This document shows, piece after piece, positions 1 through 5,892 of a stretch of DNA of 9,077 bases (position 1 is the stretch's first letter; each line of letters starts with the position of its first letter). The position numbers and the translations under genes are program-made. Under the pieces are notes generated by a model that was not told the origin of the DNA, made no database searches, and saw nothing but the letters and a program-made list of their open reading frames with translations. Origin of the DNA: JANOGU01 sp964499865 (lineage in GTDB: Bacteria; Pseudomonadota; Alphaproteobacteria; Rhodobacterales; Rhodobacteraceae); assembly GCA_964499865.1 (NCBI GenBank), contig CAZCPY010000123.1, positions 1 through 9,077 of the forward strand, in the 5' to 3' direction.

Positions 1-242
1 AAGAGGGTGTGCCGCCTGAATGCGACAACCATCGCCTCCTCGGCCTCGGTCAGAACGGATGAGCGCGGTTCCTTCGGCCCGGTTTTCTGGTCCTCGACCG
101 TCGCCCGCTTCCGCCACTTCGCGACCGTCTTGGGGTTGATCCCGAGCTCCTTGCTCAACGCCGCGAGCGAAGCTTGCGATCGCTGTATTGCTGCTCGAAC
201 AGCGTGCGTGGTCGTGGCGCTCCCGTGACGAACTTGTCCCAT
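1..242 (-). CDS. IS481-family transposase, N-terminal 80 residues (cut by window edge)
   Basis: DNA-binding N-terminus of a DDE transposase that would catalyse movement of the insertion sequence. Translating from the ATG at 242 gives 80 codons before the edge. The protein opens MGQVRHGSATTTHAV, and residues about 25-46 (SLAALSKELGINPKTVAKWRKR region) form a helix-turn-helix that would bind the terminal repeats. The following VEDQKTGPKEPR and LTEAEEAMVVAFRRHTL stretches match the common alphaproteobacterial IS481 transposase as I recall it. The catalytic DDE core lies beyond the window, so intactness cannot be judged. The start is supported by a GGAAGGAA purine run shortly upstream. No frameshift is visible in the part present. 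Confidence 0.85.
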   Translation of the reverse strand, partial: MGQVRHGSATTTHAVRAAIQRSQASLAALSKELGINPKTVAKWRKRATVEDQKTGPKEPRSSVLTEAEEAMVVAFRRHTL

Positions 243-298
243 GTGGCTTCCTTCCATTCCTGAGAAAGGATCGCACCATCAAACCGTGGGATCAAACA
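1..298 (-). mobile_element. IS481-family insertion sequence, 5' (transposase-start) end only
   Basis: The segment carries the N-terminal part of an IS481-type transposase reading toward the left edge. On the minus strand it begins at 298 with TGTTTGATCCC, and elements of this family begin with TGT. Between the end and the transposase start lie a 56-base leader and a purine-rich ribosome site (GGAAGGAA) just before the ATG. The opposite terminal repeat is outside the window, so the exact repeat length cannot be measured. The six bases next to the tip (299-304, CCTAAT) resemble the NCTAGN target described for Bordetella IS481 and would be the target duplication if this copy made one. The element lies immediately after the stop codon of the neighbouring exported-protein gene. 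Confidence 0.82.
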
Positions 299-299
299 C

Positions 300-815
300 C
301 TAATCATCTGTTTTCATTTCAAATCTGAACAGGCTCCCGCCGTGATCCCCGAGGCATTCAACAAGGATTGGTGCTTGAATTGACATGTCTGCCGCTTCAA
401 TTTCAGAACTGTCGAGCAAGGCGATGTCGGTAGCCGGCCCAGCCGTCATGTCGACATAAGCCAAGTCCGACATGCGAAAAGCGTAGGTGTCCAGGACGCG
501 GGAGTATTGCGGCAATGAATGCCGCCAAGGAAACTCGATCGTCAGCAGGATGACCGACGTATCGCAGTAGCGGCCCTCGACAATCAGAAACGGTTCCGGA
601 TCGTTTGCACCCTCGCCCTCAAACTCGTAGTGCACATGTAGGCCGGTCGTTTTGTCGGTCAGATGGATGGCAAATCGGTCCTCGCCTTGTGGTCGTAGTT
701 CAACCTGGAGCTCAGCCGTTTCTACCGAAGGGCCATCGAAGATCGTTTGACCAACGGACCGGCTGGCGAGGCCCATAAGCAAGACAACAGCAAGGAGCCG
801 AAGGGCGTTCCTCAT
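300..815 (-). CDS. Small acidic exported protein, putative immunity protein to the upstream MuF-GH19 protein
   Basis: A 171-residue protein I do not recognise by family. Residues 1-22 are a clear Sec signal peptide: MRNALRLL, a hydrophobic run AVVLLMGLA, then small residues before Gln23. The mature part is strongly acidic, with about 28 Asp/Glu against 9 Lys/Arg by my count. It has two cysteines (84 and 154) that could form a disulfide in the periplasm, and it looks beta-rich (ELQVELRPQ, FAIHLTD, HVHYEFEGEG). Its ATG overlaps the stop of the upstream gene as ATGA (812-815), so translation is probably coupled. Position directly after a cell-wall-hydrolase fusion, export signal, small size and acidity all fit an immunity protein guarding peptidoglycan in the periplasm. 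The TAG stop is followed after one base by the insertion sequence, so the gene appears intact but its native downstream sequence is displaced. Alternative: an unrelated lipid- or envelope-associated protein. Confidence 0.72.
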   Translation of the reverse strand: MRNALRLLAVVLLMGLASRSVGQTIFDGPSVETAELQVELRPQGEDRFAIHLTDKTTGLHVHYEFEGEGANDPEPFLIVEGRYCDTSVILLTIEFPWRHSLPQYSRVLDTYAFRMSDLAYVDMTAGPATDIALLDSSEIEAADMSIQAPILVECLGDHGGSLFRFEMKTDD

Positions 816-2086
816 TCCGCATCCTCGAAGCGCGGGCGAGAGACGGAGAAACGACAGATGTTTGCGAAGACTTCCGACTCGCTCAGCCGACGAACGTTTT
901 CCCAGCGCTGCCCATAGGAGTCCGTCCCACGATTGATGATTGCAGTAATGCTATCGGCGGCAGCACGGTTAATGCCTGCGTCTGCCAGCGAAAAGAGATC
1001 GTTGGCGTGCCAGAACCAAAGGGCCGAACGAACGGCGTAGCGCGGTGTTCCCAGCAAGTCCGGCTCGGCCTCGAAGTCGATCTGTTCAGCGAACATTCGC
1101 GTGTGTTCTTCGGCGAAGGCCCGATAGTTGGCGCGGCCGGTGACCTGCTTCAGACCGCGACCGCGGAATCTCCACCCGTCACCACTCTCGACATTCCCAT
1201 TGCCGTTGCGGTCCGCATAGGCACGGTTTGCGACGGCTTCCTGATCGGCCGGATGGGCTGCAGTTCTTCCGTAGAGCAAGGCTTCTTCCGGGTTGCGCCT
1301 GAAGTAGCTGAAGATCGATCCTAGGTGGTCCGCCCGATCGTCGAGGCTCTCCACGAGTCGCATTCGTCGCCCGACATCTTGAAGCACCTGACCGAAGAAA
1401 TGCGCCAATCGCTCGGGACTGTTCAACTCAGCCGTCACGATCTGCAAGTCGATCTCCCGGGCAACTTGCGTCAGACGGTCTTCGCCGGCTTCCGGGAATA
1501 CATCGGAAAGACGTTCCCCTGTCAGGATGTCGCAGACCGCTCCCTCACGAAGGATCTGGGGATCAATGATTGGTTCTGCCGTGCACCGGCAATTCCATGC
1601 CTCGCCGGGGTGCCCGCCGACAGGAGGATTGGCCCACGCGAAGACCCGATCGTCGTGGTCTGCATGTGCAGCGCGAACACGGGCATCGTCCTGACTGCGC
1701 CAGATGTAGGTTGCGAGCTGCAGCGCATCTCTTTGAAAGTGGCCGTTCAGCGCCTCAGCATATCGCGCGAGGATCGCGTTGATGACCGGATCGTTGGGAT
1801 TGACTGGAACACCCGTTTCGTTCAGCCGGTCCGCGACTGAGATGCGCAGTTGATCCCTGATCGTAGTCAGGTCGACCGACGTGATGTCAATGCTGACACC
1901 TTCGGGAAGAAAGCCATTCAGCCGGGCAACGCCAGCGGCCAGCGCATCGTCGATGATGCTGTCCAGCAGCCTTTCAGGGCCACCGAGAACGTGACTTCCG
2001 GCGCCCGAACCGCCGGACCAAGCGGCAAGACGAAGACGCTGTTGCCGCCTGACCTGATCCAGGCCGCAAACTTGGTTTCGTGCCAC
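812..2086 (-). CDS. MuF (phage head morphogenesis) - GH19 muramidase/chitinase-like fusion, candidate polymorphic toxin
   Basis: Numbering is from the GTG at 2086 (424 aa). Residues 127-173 carry the phage Mu-F/SPP1-gp7 head-protein motif: WRSQDDARVR..H, then VFAWANPPVGGHPGE and the Cys pair NCRC at 165-168. A linker follows, then residues about 193-415 resemble GH19 lysozyme/chitinase domains of phage endolysins: LNSPERLAHFFGQVL, then NRAYADRNGNGN, GDGWRFRGRGLKQVTGRANY, LWFWHANDL and AIINRGTDSYGQR. Such a domain would cleave glycan strands of the cell wall. MuF domains fused to C-terminal toxins are a described phage-encoded class, and the exported gene overlapping the 3' end fits an immunity partner. 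The first catalytic position expected to be Glu reads Asp237 (VLQDVG), while the second, Glu246, is kept. Residues 1-39 look wrong in this frame: an ATG at 2088 with the same GGAGGA ribosome site opens a more protein-like frame that joins this one if a single base is restored near 1969-1974. Alternative: a phage minor head protein with a structural hydrolase domain. Confidence 0.78.
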   Translation of the reverse strand: MARNQVCGLDQVRRQQRLRLAAWSGGSGAGSHVLGGPERLLDSIIDDALAAGVARLNGFLPEGVSIDITSVDLTTIRDQLRISVADRLNETGVPVNPNDPVINAILARYAEALNGHFQRDALQLATYIWRSQDDARVRAAHADHDDRVFAWANPPVGGHPGEAWNCRCTAEPIIDPQILREGAVCDILTGERLSDVFPEAGEDRLTQVAREIDLQIVTAELNSPERLAHFFGQVLQDVGRRMRLVESLDDRADHLGSIFSYFRRNPEEALLYGRTAAHPADQEAVANRAYADRNGNGNVESGDGWRFRGRGLKQVTGRANYRAFAEEHTRMFAEQIDFEAEPDLLGTPRYAVRSALWFWHANDLFSLADAGINRAAADSITAIINRGTDSYGQRWENVRRLSESEVFANICRFSVSRPRFEDAE

Positions 2087-2092
2087 ATCGGT

Positions 2093-2098
2093 TCCTCC
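2093..2098 (-). promoter_or_regulatory. Ribosome binding site GGAGGA with two possible starts
   Basis: GGAGGA on the minus strand ends four bases before an ATG at 2088-2086 and six before the GTG at 2086-2084. The GTG frame is the one that stays open. The ATG frame stops after 56 codons (TGA at 1920-1918), but its first 40 codons have higher third-position GC (32/40, against about 21/39 in the GTG frame) and a more natural composition. The site therefore bears on whether the fusion gene is frameshifted. Confidence 0.6.
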
Positions 2099-2128
2099 GG
2101 GTCGTTCCCCGAAAGCAGTATCAGGCTG

Positions 2129-2149
2129 GAGCTAAGGTTGCATTAGCTC
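2129..2149. repeat. Inverted repeat GAGCTAA-N7-TTAGCTC upstream of the fusion gene
   Basis: A perfect 7-bp inverted repeat with a 7-base loop (GGTTGCA), flanked by GG and CC that nearly extend it, lies between the tRNA end and the start of the fusion gene. It could be an operator for the two-gene unit or part of transcript processing downstream of the tRNA. There is no following T-run on the minus strand, so an intrinsic terminator is less likely. No promoter hexamers could be fixed confidently in this 116-base gap. Confidence 0.35.
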
Positions 2150-2204
2150 TCCGAGCGCGCCGACGCATCTGGCAGAGACAGTTGGATTTCGGAGGGCGTT
2201 CGGA

Positions 2205-2294
2205 TGGCGGAGACGATGGGATTCGAACCCACGAGGCGGTTTCCCGCCTACGCCCTTAGCAGGGGCGCGCCTTCGGCCGCTCGGCCACGTCTCC
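2205..2294 (-). tRNA. tRNA-Ser (anticodon GCU), CCA encoded
   Basis: The minus strand reads GGAGACG for the 5' acceptor strand (2294-2288) and CGTCTCC at 2215-2209, pairing perfectly. These are followed by discriminator G and an encoded CCA (2207-2205). The anticodon loop is CTGCTAA with anticodon GCT at 2260-2258, reading AGC/AGU serine codons. A long variable arm (GGCGGGAAACCGCC area, 2248-2234) and the T-arm GGTTCGAATCC are both visible, and length (90 nt with CCA) fits a class II serine tRNA. Its 3' end abuts the AT-richer foreign segment, which makes it the likely integration site. Confidence 0.95.
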
Positions 2295-2302
2295 GCCTGC
2301 CC

Positions 2303-2330
2303 GTGTAAGGGGGCCGGGCTGCGGGGGCAA
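2303..2330 (-). promoter_or_regulatory. Possible promoter of tRNA-Ser
   Basis: On the minus strand TTGCCC (2330-2325) is followed after 16 bases by TTACAC (2308-2303), placing a start around 2296, just ahead of the mature tRNA 5' end. The -35 is a fair match to TTGACA; the -10 is a weak match to TATAAT. Position is the main argument. Confidence 0.35.
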
Positions 2331-2337
2331 GGGGAAA

Positions 2338-2901
2338 GGGATCGGGGCGCAAGCCGGTCGGACAGGTCGGTCAGCGCGGTGCCGAAGGGCGAGGTGCCTT
2401 CGCCCGCGGGCGCCGCAAGGCGCAGCCCTGCCAGGCAGGCGCCGCTCCGGCCATGGGCCGGCAAGTGCTCCTGCGCGCCGCGGCCGGAACGGTCGGCGAC
2501 CGGACGGCCGCCCCTGCCGAACACCGGCGCGATGTCCGGGTCGAAGCGCCGGGCCCCGCGCAGGCTGGCCAGGCCCTGGCCTTCCCGGGCGCGGGCGATG
2601 TCGGCCACGGCCACCTCGAAGACCGCGTCCACTTCGGCCGGGCCGATCCGCGGCCGGCCCGGGTCGAAAGCGAAGACGGTGATCCGCAGGGCGGTGCGGC
2701 GTGATTCGCACTGCACGTGACCGGCCCATGCGCGGGTCGTCACGGCCGCCGCCGTCCATCCGGGGCAGGTCCGCCGGGGTCCGGGGCGACGCCTCGATCT
2801 GCGCCCACGCAGCGGGCAGCGCCGGCCGCTGCGGGGGGGGGGGCGGCGCGCGCAAGCGCCAGCGTGGCCGCCAGGAGGTGCCGCACCGGTTCCGCCCGCA
2901 T
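2338..2901 (-). pseudogene. Frameshifted gene for an unrecognised exported protein
   Basis: I do not recognise the family. The reading begins at an ATG at 2901 with a signal-peptide-like start (MRAEPVRHLLAATLALARA). It then meets a run of 11 G (C on this strand) at 2833-2843; with ten bases there it would continue into QRPALPAAWAQIEASPRT and DLPRMDGGG in a frame with strongly GC-rich third positions. Around 2700-2740 the best frame changes again to TALRITVFAFDPGRPRIGP and VDAVFEVAVADIARAREGQ, continuing to about TDLSDRLAPR near 2338. That last frame has no stop before the tRNA, which a real gene would not cross, so its end is also lost. Frame jumps at a homopolymer could be decay, phase variation or sequencing error. 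It lies between ychF and the tRNA, with a possible hairpin after ychF separating it. Confidence 0.4.
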
Positions 2902-2961
2902 CCGGATCGCGCCGGGCCTGCGGGGAAGGATGGCACGACGCTGCCCGCGAGGCGCCCGCAG

Positions 2962-2979
2962 GGTGCGCTTCGGCGCACC
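2962..2979 (-). terminator. Hairpin after ychF
   Basis: GGTGCGC and GCGCACC form a perfect 7-bp stem with a four-base loop (CGAA on the minus strand, TTCG on the plus) about 22 bases past the ychF stop. No T-run follows on the minus strand, so termination strength is uncertain; it may instead stabilise the 3' end of the message. Confidence 0.4.
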
Positions 2980-3001
2980 GCCTTCCGCACGTCCCCCCGG
3001 G

Positions 3002-4099
3002 TCAGGCGTTGAACAGGAAATGCAGCACGTCGCCGTCCTGCACCTCGTAGGTCTTGCCTTCCAGCCGGAACTTGCCGGCCTCGCGCGCGCCGGACTCGCC
3101 CTTGCCTGCGACGTAATCGGCATAGGCGACCGTCTCGGCGCGGATGAAGCCCTTTTCGAAATCGCCGTGGATGACGCCGGCCGCCTGCGGGGCGAGCGTG
3201 CCCTTCGGGATCGTCCAGGCCCGGGCCTCCTTGGGCCCGGCGGTGAAGTAGGTCTGCAATCCCAGGAGCCTGTAGCCCTCGCGGATCAGCCGGTCCAGGC
3301 CGGCCTCGGCCAGCCCCATGGCGTCGAGGAACTCCGCGGCCTCGGTGGCGGGCAACTGCGCCAGCTCCTCCTCGATGCGGGCCGAGATCACCACCACGCC
3401 CGCCCCCTGCGCCGCCGCCATCGCGGCCACGCGTCCGGTCTGCGCATTGCCGGTGGCGGCCGAGGCCTCCTCGACGTTGCAGACATAGAGCACGGGTTTG
3501 GAGGTCAGCAGCCCCAGCATCCGCCAGGCGCGCAGGTCGTCGTCCGCCACCCTGACCGCGCGCGCGGGCTTGCCCGCTTCCAGCACGGTCTGCGCCAGCG
3601 CCAGCAGGCGGTCCTGGTCGGCGGCCTCCTTGTCGGCGCCCTTGAGCTTGCGCACCAGGTTCGCCCGCCGCCGCTCGACCGACTCGAGGTCGGCCAGCAT
3701 GAGTTCGGTCTCGATCGTCTCGGCGTCGGCGATGGGGTCGATGCGGCCCTCGACATGGGTGATGTCGCCGTCCTCGAAGCAGCGCAGCACATGCGCCACG
3801 GCGTCGCATTCGCGGATGTTGGCCAGGAACTGGTTGCCCAGGCCCTCGCCCCTCGACGCGCCGCGCACCAGCCCCGCGATGTCGACGAAGGTCATCCGCG
3901 CCGGGATCACCTGCTTCGACCCCGCGATCCGCGCCAGCACCTCCAGCCGCGCGTCGGGCACGGCGACCTCGCCCACGTTGGGCTCGATGGTGCAGAAGGG
4001 GAAGTTCGCGGCCTGCGCCGCGGCGGTGCGGGTCAGGGCGTTGAAAAGCGTGGACTTGCCGACGTTCGGCAGCCCCACGATGCCCATGCGGAAGCCCAT
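3002..4099 (-). CDS. ychF: Redox-regulated ATPase YchF (OLA1 family)
   Basis: A 365-residue P-loop ATPase of the Obg-related YchF/OLA1 subfamily, which binds ribosomes and is linked to stress responses in bacteria. The start MGFRMGIVGLPNVGKSTLFN is the standard family N-terminus, so the ATG at 4099 is preferred over longer upstream extensions. The Walker A motif is GLPNVGKS (9-16). DIAG (73-76) is the G3 motif, and NVEE (208-211) replaces the GTPase NKxD, the change that gives the family ATP preference. The C-terminal TGS domain (about 279-363) includes TYFTAGPKEARAWTIPKG and ends DGDVLHFLFN. Length equals the usual 363-365, and no key residue is missing. It follows the OpgB-like gene by 34 bp and may be cotranscribed with it. 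Position beside the tRNA has no obvious functional meaning. Confidence 0.97.
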   Translation of the reverse strand: MGFRMGIVGLPNVGKSTLFNALTRTAAAQAANFPFCTIEPNVGEVAVPDARLEVLARIAGSKQVIPARMTFVDIAGLVRGASRGEGLGNQFLANIRECDAVAHVLRCFEDGDITHVEGRIDPIADAETIETELMLADLESVERRRANLVRKLKGADKEAADQDRLLALAQTVLEAGKPARAVRVADDDLRAWRMLGLLTSKPVLYVCNVEEASAATGNAQTGRVAAMAAAQGAGVVVISARIEEELAQLPATEAAEFLDAMGLAEAGLDRLIREGYRLLGLQTYFTAGPKEARAWTIPKGTLAPQAAGVIHGDFEKGFIRAETVAYADYVAGKGESGAREAGKFRLEGKTYEVQDGDVLHFLFNA

Positions 4100-4133
4100 C
4101 CTGCCCGTCTCCCCTGCGGTGCGCGAGGCCCCC

Positions 4134-5720
4134 TTAGGCGGTCGCCCGCCCGCTGGCAATGGGCGCAGGGCCATCCCACAGGCGGCGCGACAGGGCGGGG
4201 TCGAATTCCAGCATCGCATCCACGGCGGGGATCCCGTGCGCCTCGACCAGCGTGGGCGGCGCGGACAGCACCGACCTGCCGAACCCCGCGGCGACCGGCC
4301 CCTCGGCCCAGCCCAGCCACTCGAGCAGCGTGGGGAAGACGTCGACCATGCTGCCCGCGCGGTCCAGCGTTTGCCCGGCGGTGGCGGGGTCGCCCAGCAT
4401 CAGGACGGTGTTCCACCGCTCCAGCCCCTGGCCGGACTTCGGCGTGGCGTCGTGGTGGCACAGATGGTCCGACAGCACGACCACCCGCAGCGGCCGCCCG
4501 GCGCGGGCGGCCTCGGCCTGCGCATGGCGCACCAGCGCCACCGACAGCCGCGCCGTCGCCGCCACCGCGCGGCGGATGTCGCGGGTGCGGCGGGCGCGGC
4601 CGTCGGGGCAGGCGCTGCGGGGCAGATAGCCCGTCTGCCCGTGCGGGCCCGTCGTCTCGACGATCAGGGCGAAGGGGTCGGGCCCGCGGATCAGCCCGGC
4701 ATGGATGCGGCGGGCGGCGTCCAGCACCATCTCGTCATCGACCAGCCAGTCGACATGCGCGGCCGCGACCTCGTCGGGCGGGAACATGCCCCGGATCTGG
4801 TCCAGCCCGGTCTGCGCGGGGATGCCGTGATCGGCATACATCCGCCCGATGCCGCCGAAGGCCAGCGGGCAGCCCACGACATAATGGCCGGCATAACCCT
4901 TGCCGGCCAGCACGTCGCCGAGGAAGGTCACCCCCGGCATGAACGACCGCACGCGGCCGGTGCCATGCCTGATGCGGAATCCCCGCGGCAGCAGCGGCAC
5001 CCCGGACTGCGAGGCGACCATGCCCGCAAGGCTCCACCCCGTGCCCGCGATCTGGCCGATGCGGGTCAGCGCCAGCGCCTCGGGCGCCAGCGCGGCCACG
5101 GGGTCGTAGCAGCCGCCGAAGACCGCACGGTCGGAAAAGCGCCGGTCGGTGCCTTCGAGGTAGAGGACCAGCAGGTCGGGCCGCGCGGCGTCCGGCCGCA
5201 GGCGGGGCAGGGCCAGCGGCGGTGGGGCAGGGGGCGGGCGCAGGCGGCGGCGCAGGGCTCCGGCCCAGGCATGCAGCGCGGGGTTGGCCGCGACCACCAG
5301 CGCCGCCGCCGCGATCCACCCGGGCAGTGCCCAGCCCCACAGCCCGCCCAGGCCCGCCAGTGCCACGAACGCGATCACGGCGGCCCCGACACCTGCGGCA
5401 ACCTCGTTGCGCATGCCGCCCAGCGTGGCGCCGTCGGTGCCGAAATCGCGGTGGAACACCACCGCCATCATGTCCACCCGCCCGAAGGCCCGCGCCACCG
5501 CCGCCGCGGGCACCAGCGCCAGCGCCGCCAGCGCCACCAGCGCAGGACCGGCCCCCGGCGCCGGCAGCAGCGCCGTGCCCCCCGCCGCCGCCGCGATGAC
5601 GATCAGCGCCAGCGCCACAAGCCCCGGCTTGTCCGGCCTGATCCGCGGACGCGCCGCAACGGCCAGCGCCAGCGCCGCCGCCGCGCCCAGGCCCAAGGTC
5701 AGCAAGGCCGGTGACGTCAT
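4134..5720 (-). CDS. OpgB/MdoB-like phosphoglycerol transferase (sulfatase/LtaS superfamily), short form
   Basis: A 528-residue inner-membrane protein. About five hydrophobic segments fill residues 1-140 (ALLTLGLGAAAALALAVAA, VALALIVIAAAAGGTALL, ALVALAALALVPAAAVA, then two more near 100-137). A periplasmic alkaline-phosphatase-superfamily domain follows: LLVLYLEGTDRRF (Glu179), GTGWSLAGMVASQSGVPL (216-233), FLGDVLAGKGYAGHYVVG, WLVDDEMVLDAARR and VVVLSDHLCHHD (metal-site Asp/His about 407-408). These blocks match E. coli OpgB/MdoB closely from memory (PGTDYTIAGMVASQCGIPL, VVSSDHL); that enzyme moves phosphoglycerol from phosphatidylglycerol onto periplasmic glucans. At 528 residues it lacks the long C-terminal region of the 763-residue E. 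coli protein. I chose the ATG at 5720; a GTG at 5735 is possible. It is divergent from the VOC gene across 172 bases and 34 bp ahead of ychF. Substrate is inferred; another envelope phosphoglycerol or phosphoethanolamine acceptor is possible. Confidence 0.8.
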   Translation of the reverse strand: MTSPALLTLGLGAAAALALAVAARPRIRPDKPGLVALALIVIAAAAGGTALLPAPGAGPALVALAALALVPAAAVARAFGRVDMMAVVFHRDFGTDGATLGGMRNEVAAGVGAAVIAFVALAGLGGLWGWALPGWIAAAALVVAANPALHAWAGALRRRLRPPPAPPPLALPRLRPDAARPDLLVLYLEGTDRRFSDRAVFGGCYDPVAALAPEALALTRIGQIAGTGWSLAGMVASQSGVPLLPRGFRIRHGTGRVRSFMPGVTFLGDVLAGKGYAGHYVVGCPLAFGGIGRMYADHGIPAQTGLDQIRGMFPPDEVAAAHVDWLVDDEMVLDAARRIHAGLIRGPDPFALIVETTGPHGQTGYLPRSACPDGRARRTRDIRRAVAATARLSVALVRHAQAEAARAGRPLRVVVLSDHLCHHDATPKSGQGLERWNTVLMLGDPATAGQTLDRAGSMVDVFPTLLEWLGWAEGPVAAGFGRSVLSAPPTLVEAHGIPAVDAMLEFDPALSRRLWDGPAPIASGRATA

Positions 5721-5892
5721 GCGACGCCCCGGCACGGCCGGGGCCGCCCACGATCTGCCACGCTCCTCCCCCGCGACATATCCCTGTTACATAGCACCTA
5801 GGCGGCGGCATCGCGGCCTTCAAGCACTGCGTTGGCAGGTGCGCGGGTCTCCGCTACACCTGTGCGCGCAGCCCGAGACCGGAGCTTTCCGC

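Larger units (their letters stand above)
299..2204. mobile_element. Putative island/prophage remnant at the 3' end of tRNA-Ser
   Basis: This 1.9 kb segment is less GC-rich than its surroundings and carries a phage head-morphogenesis motif gene plus a small exported-protein gene. It is bounded by a tRNA 3' end on the right and an insertion sequence on the left. tRNA 3' ends are common integrase targets, and the orientation fits, since the foreign DNA begins just past the encoded CCA. No integrase, portal or terminase gene is in the window, and the second attachment site would lie left of position 1. Island status is inferred from composition, gene content and the tRNA, not shown by paired att sites. 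Confidence 0.45.

Noticed and set aside
7..228. 73-residue plus-strand open frame
   Set aside because: Antisense to the IS481 transposase N-terminus, which has a clear helix-turn-helix.
1325..2146. Two plus-strand open frames (1325-1840 and 1850-2146) antisense to the MuF-GH19 gene
   Set aside because: The opposite strand carries recognisable MuF and GH19 motifs; these frames show no motif or ribosome site.
2256..3809. 517-residue minus-strand open frame
   Set aside because: It crosses both ychF in the wrong frame and the tRNA; extreme Arg/Gly/Pro content marks it as a GC-driven shadow, apart from the short stretch used in the pseudogene call.
2717..4942. 741-residue plus-strand open frame
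   Set aside because: Antisense to ychF and the opgB-like gene, with Arg/Pro/Gly-rich low-complexity translation; an artefact of high GC.
3498..5714. 738-residue plus-strand open frame
   Set aside because: Antisense to two well-supported genes; composition is not protein-like.
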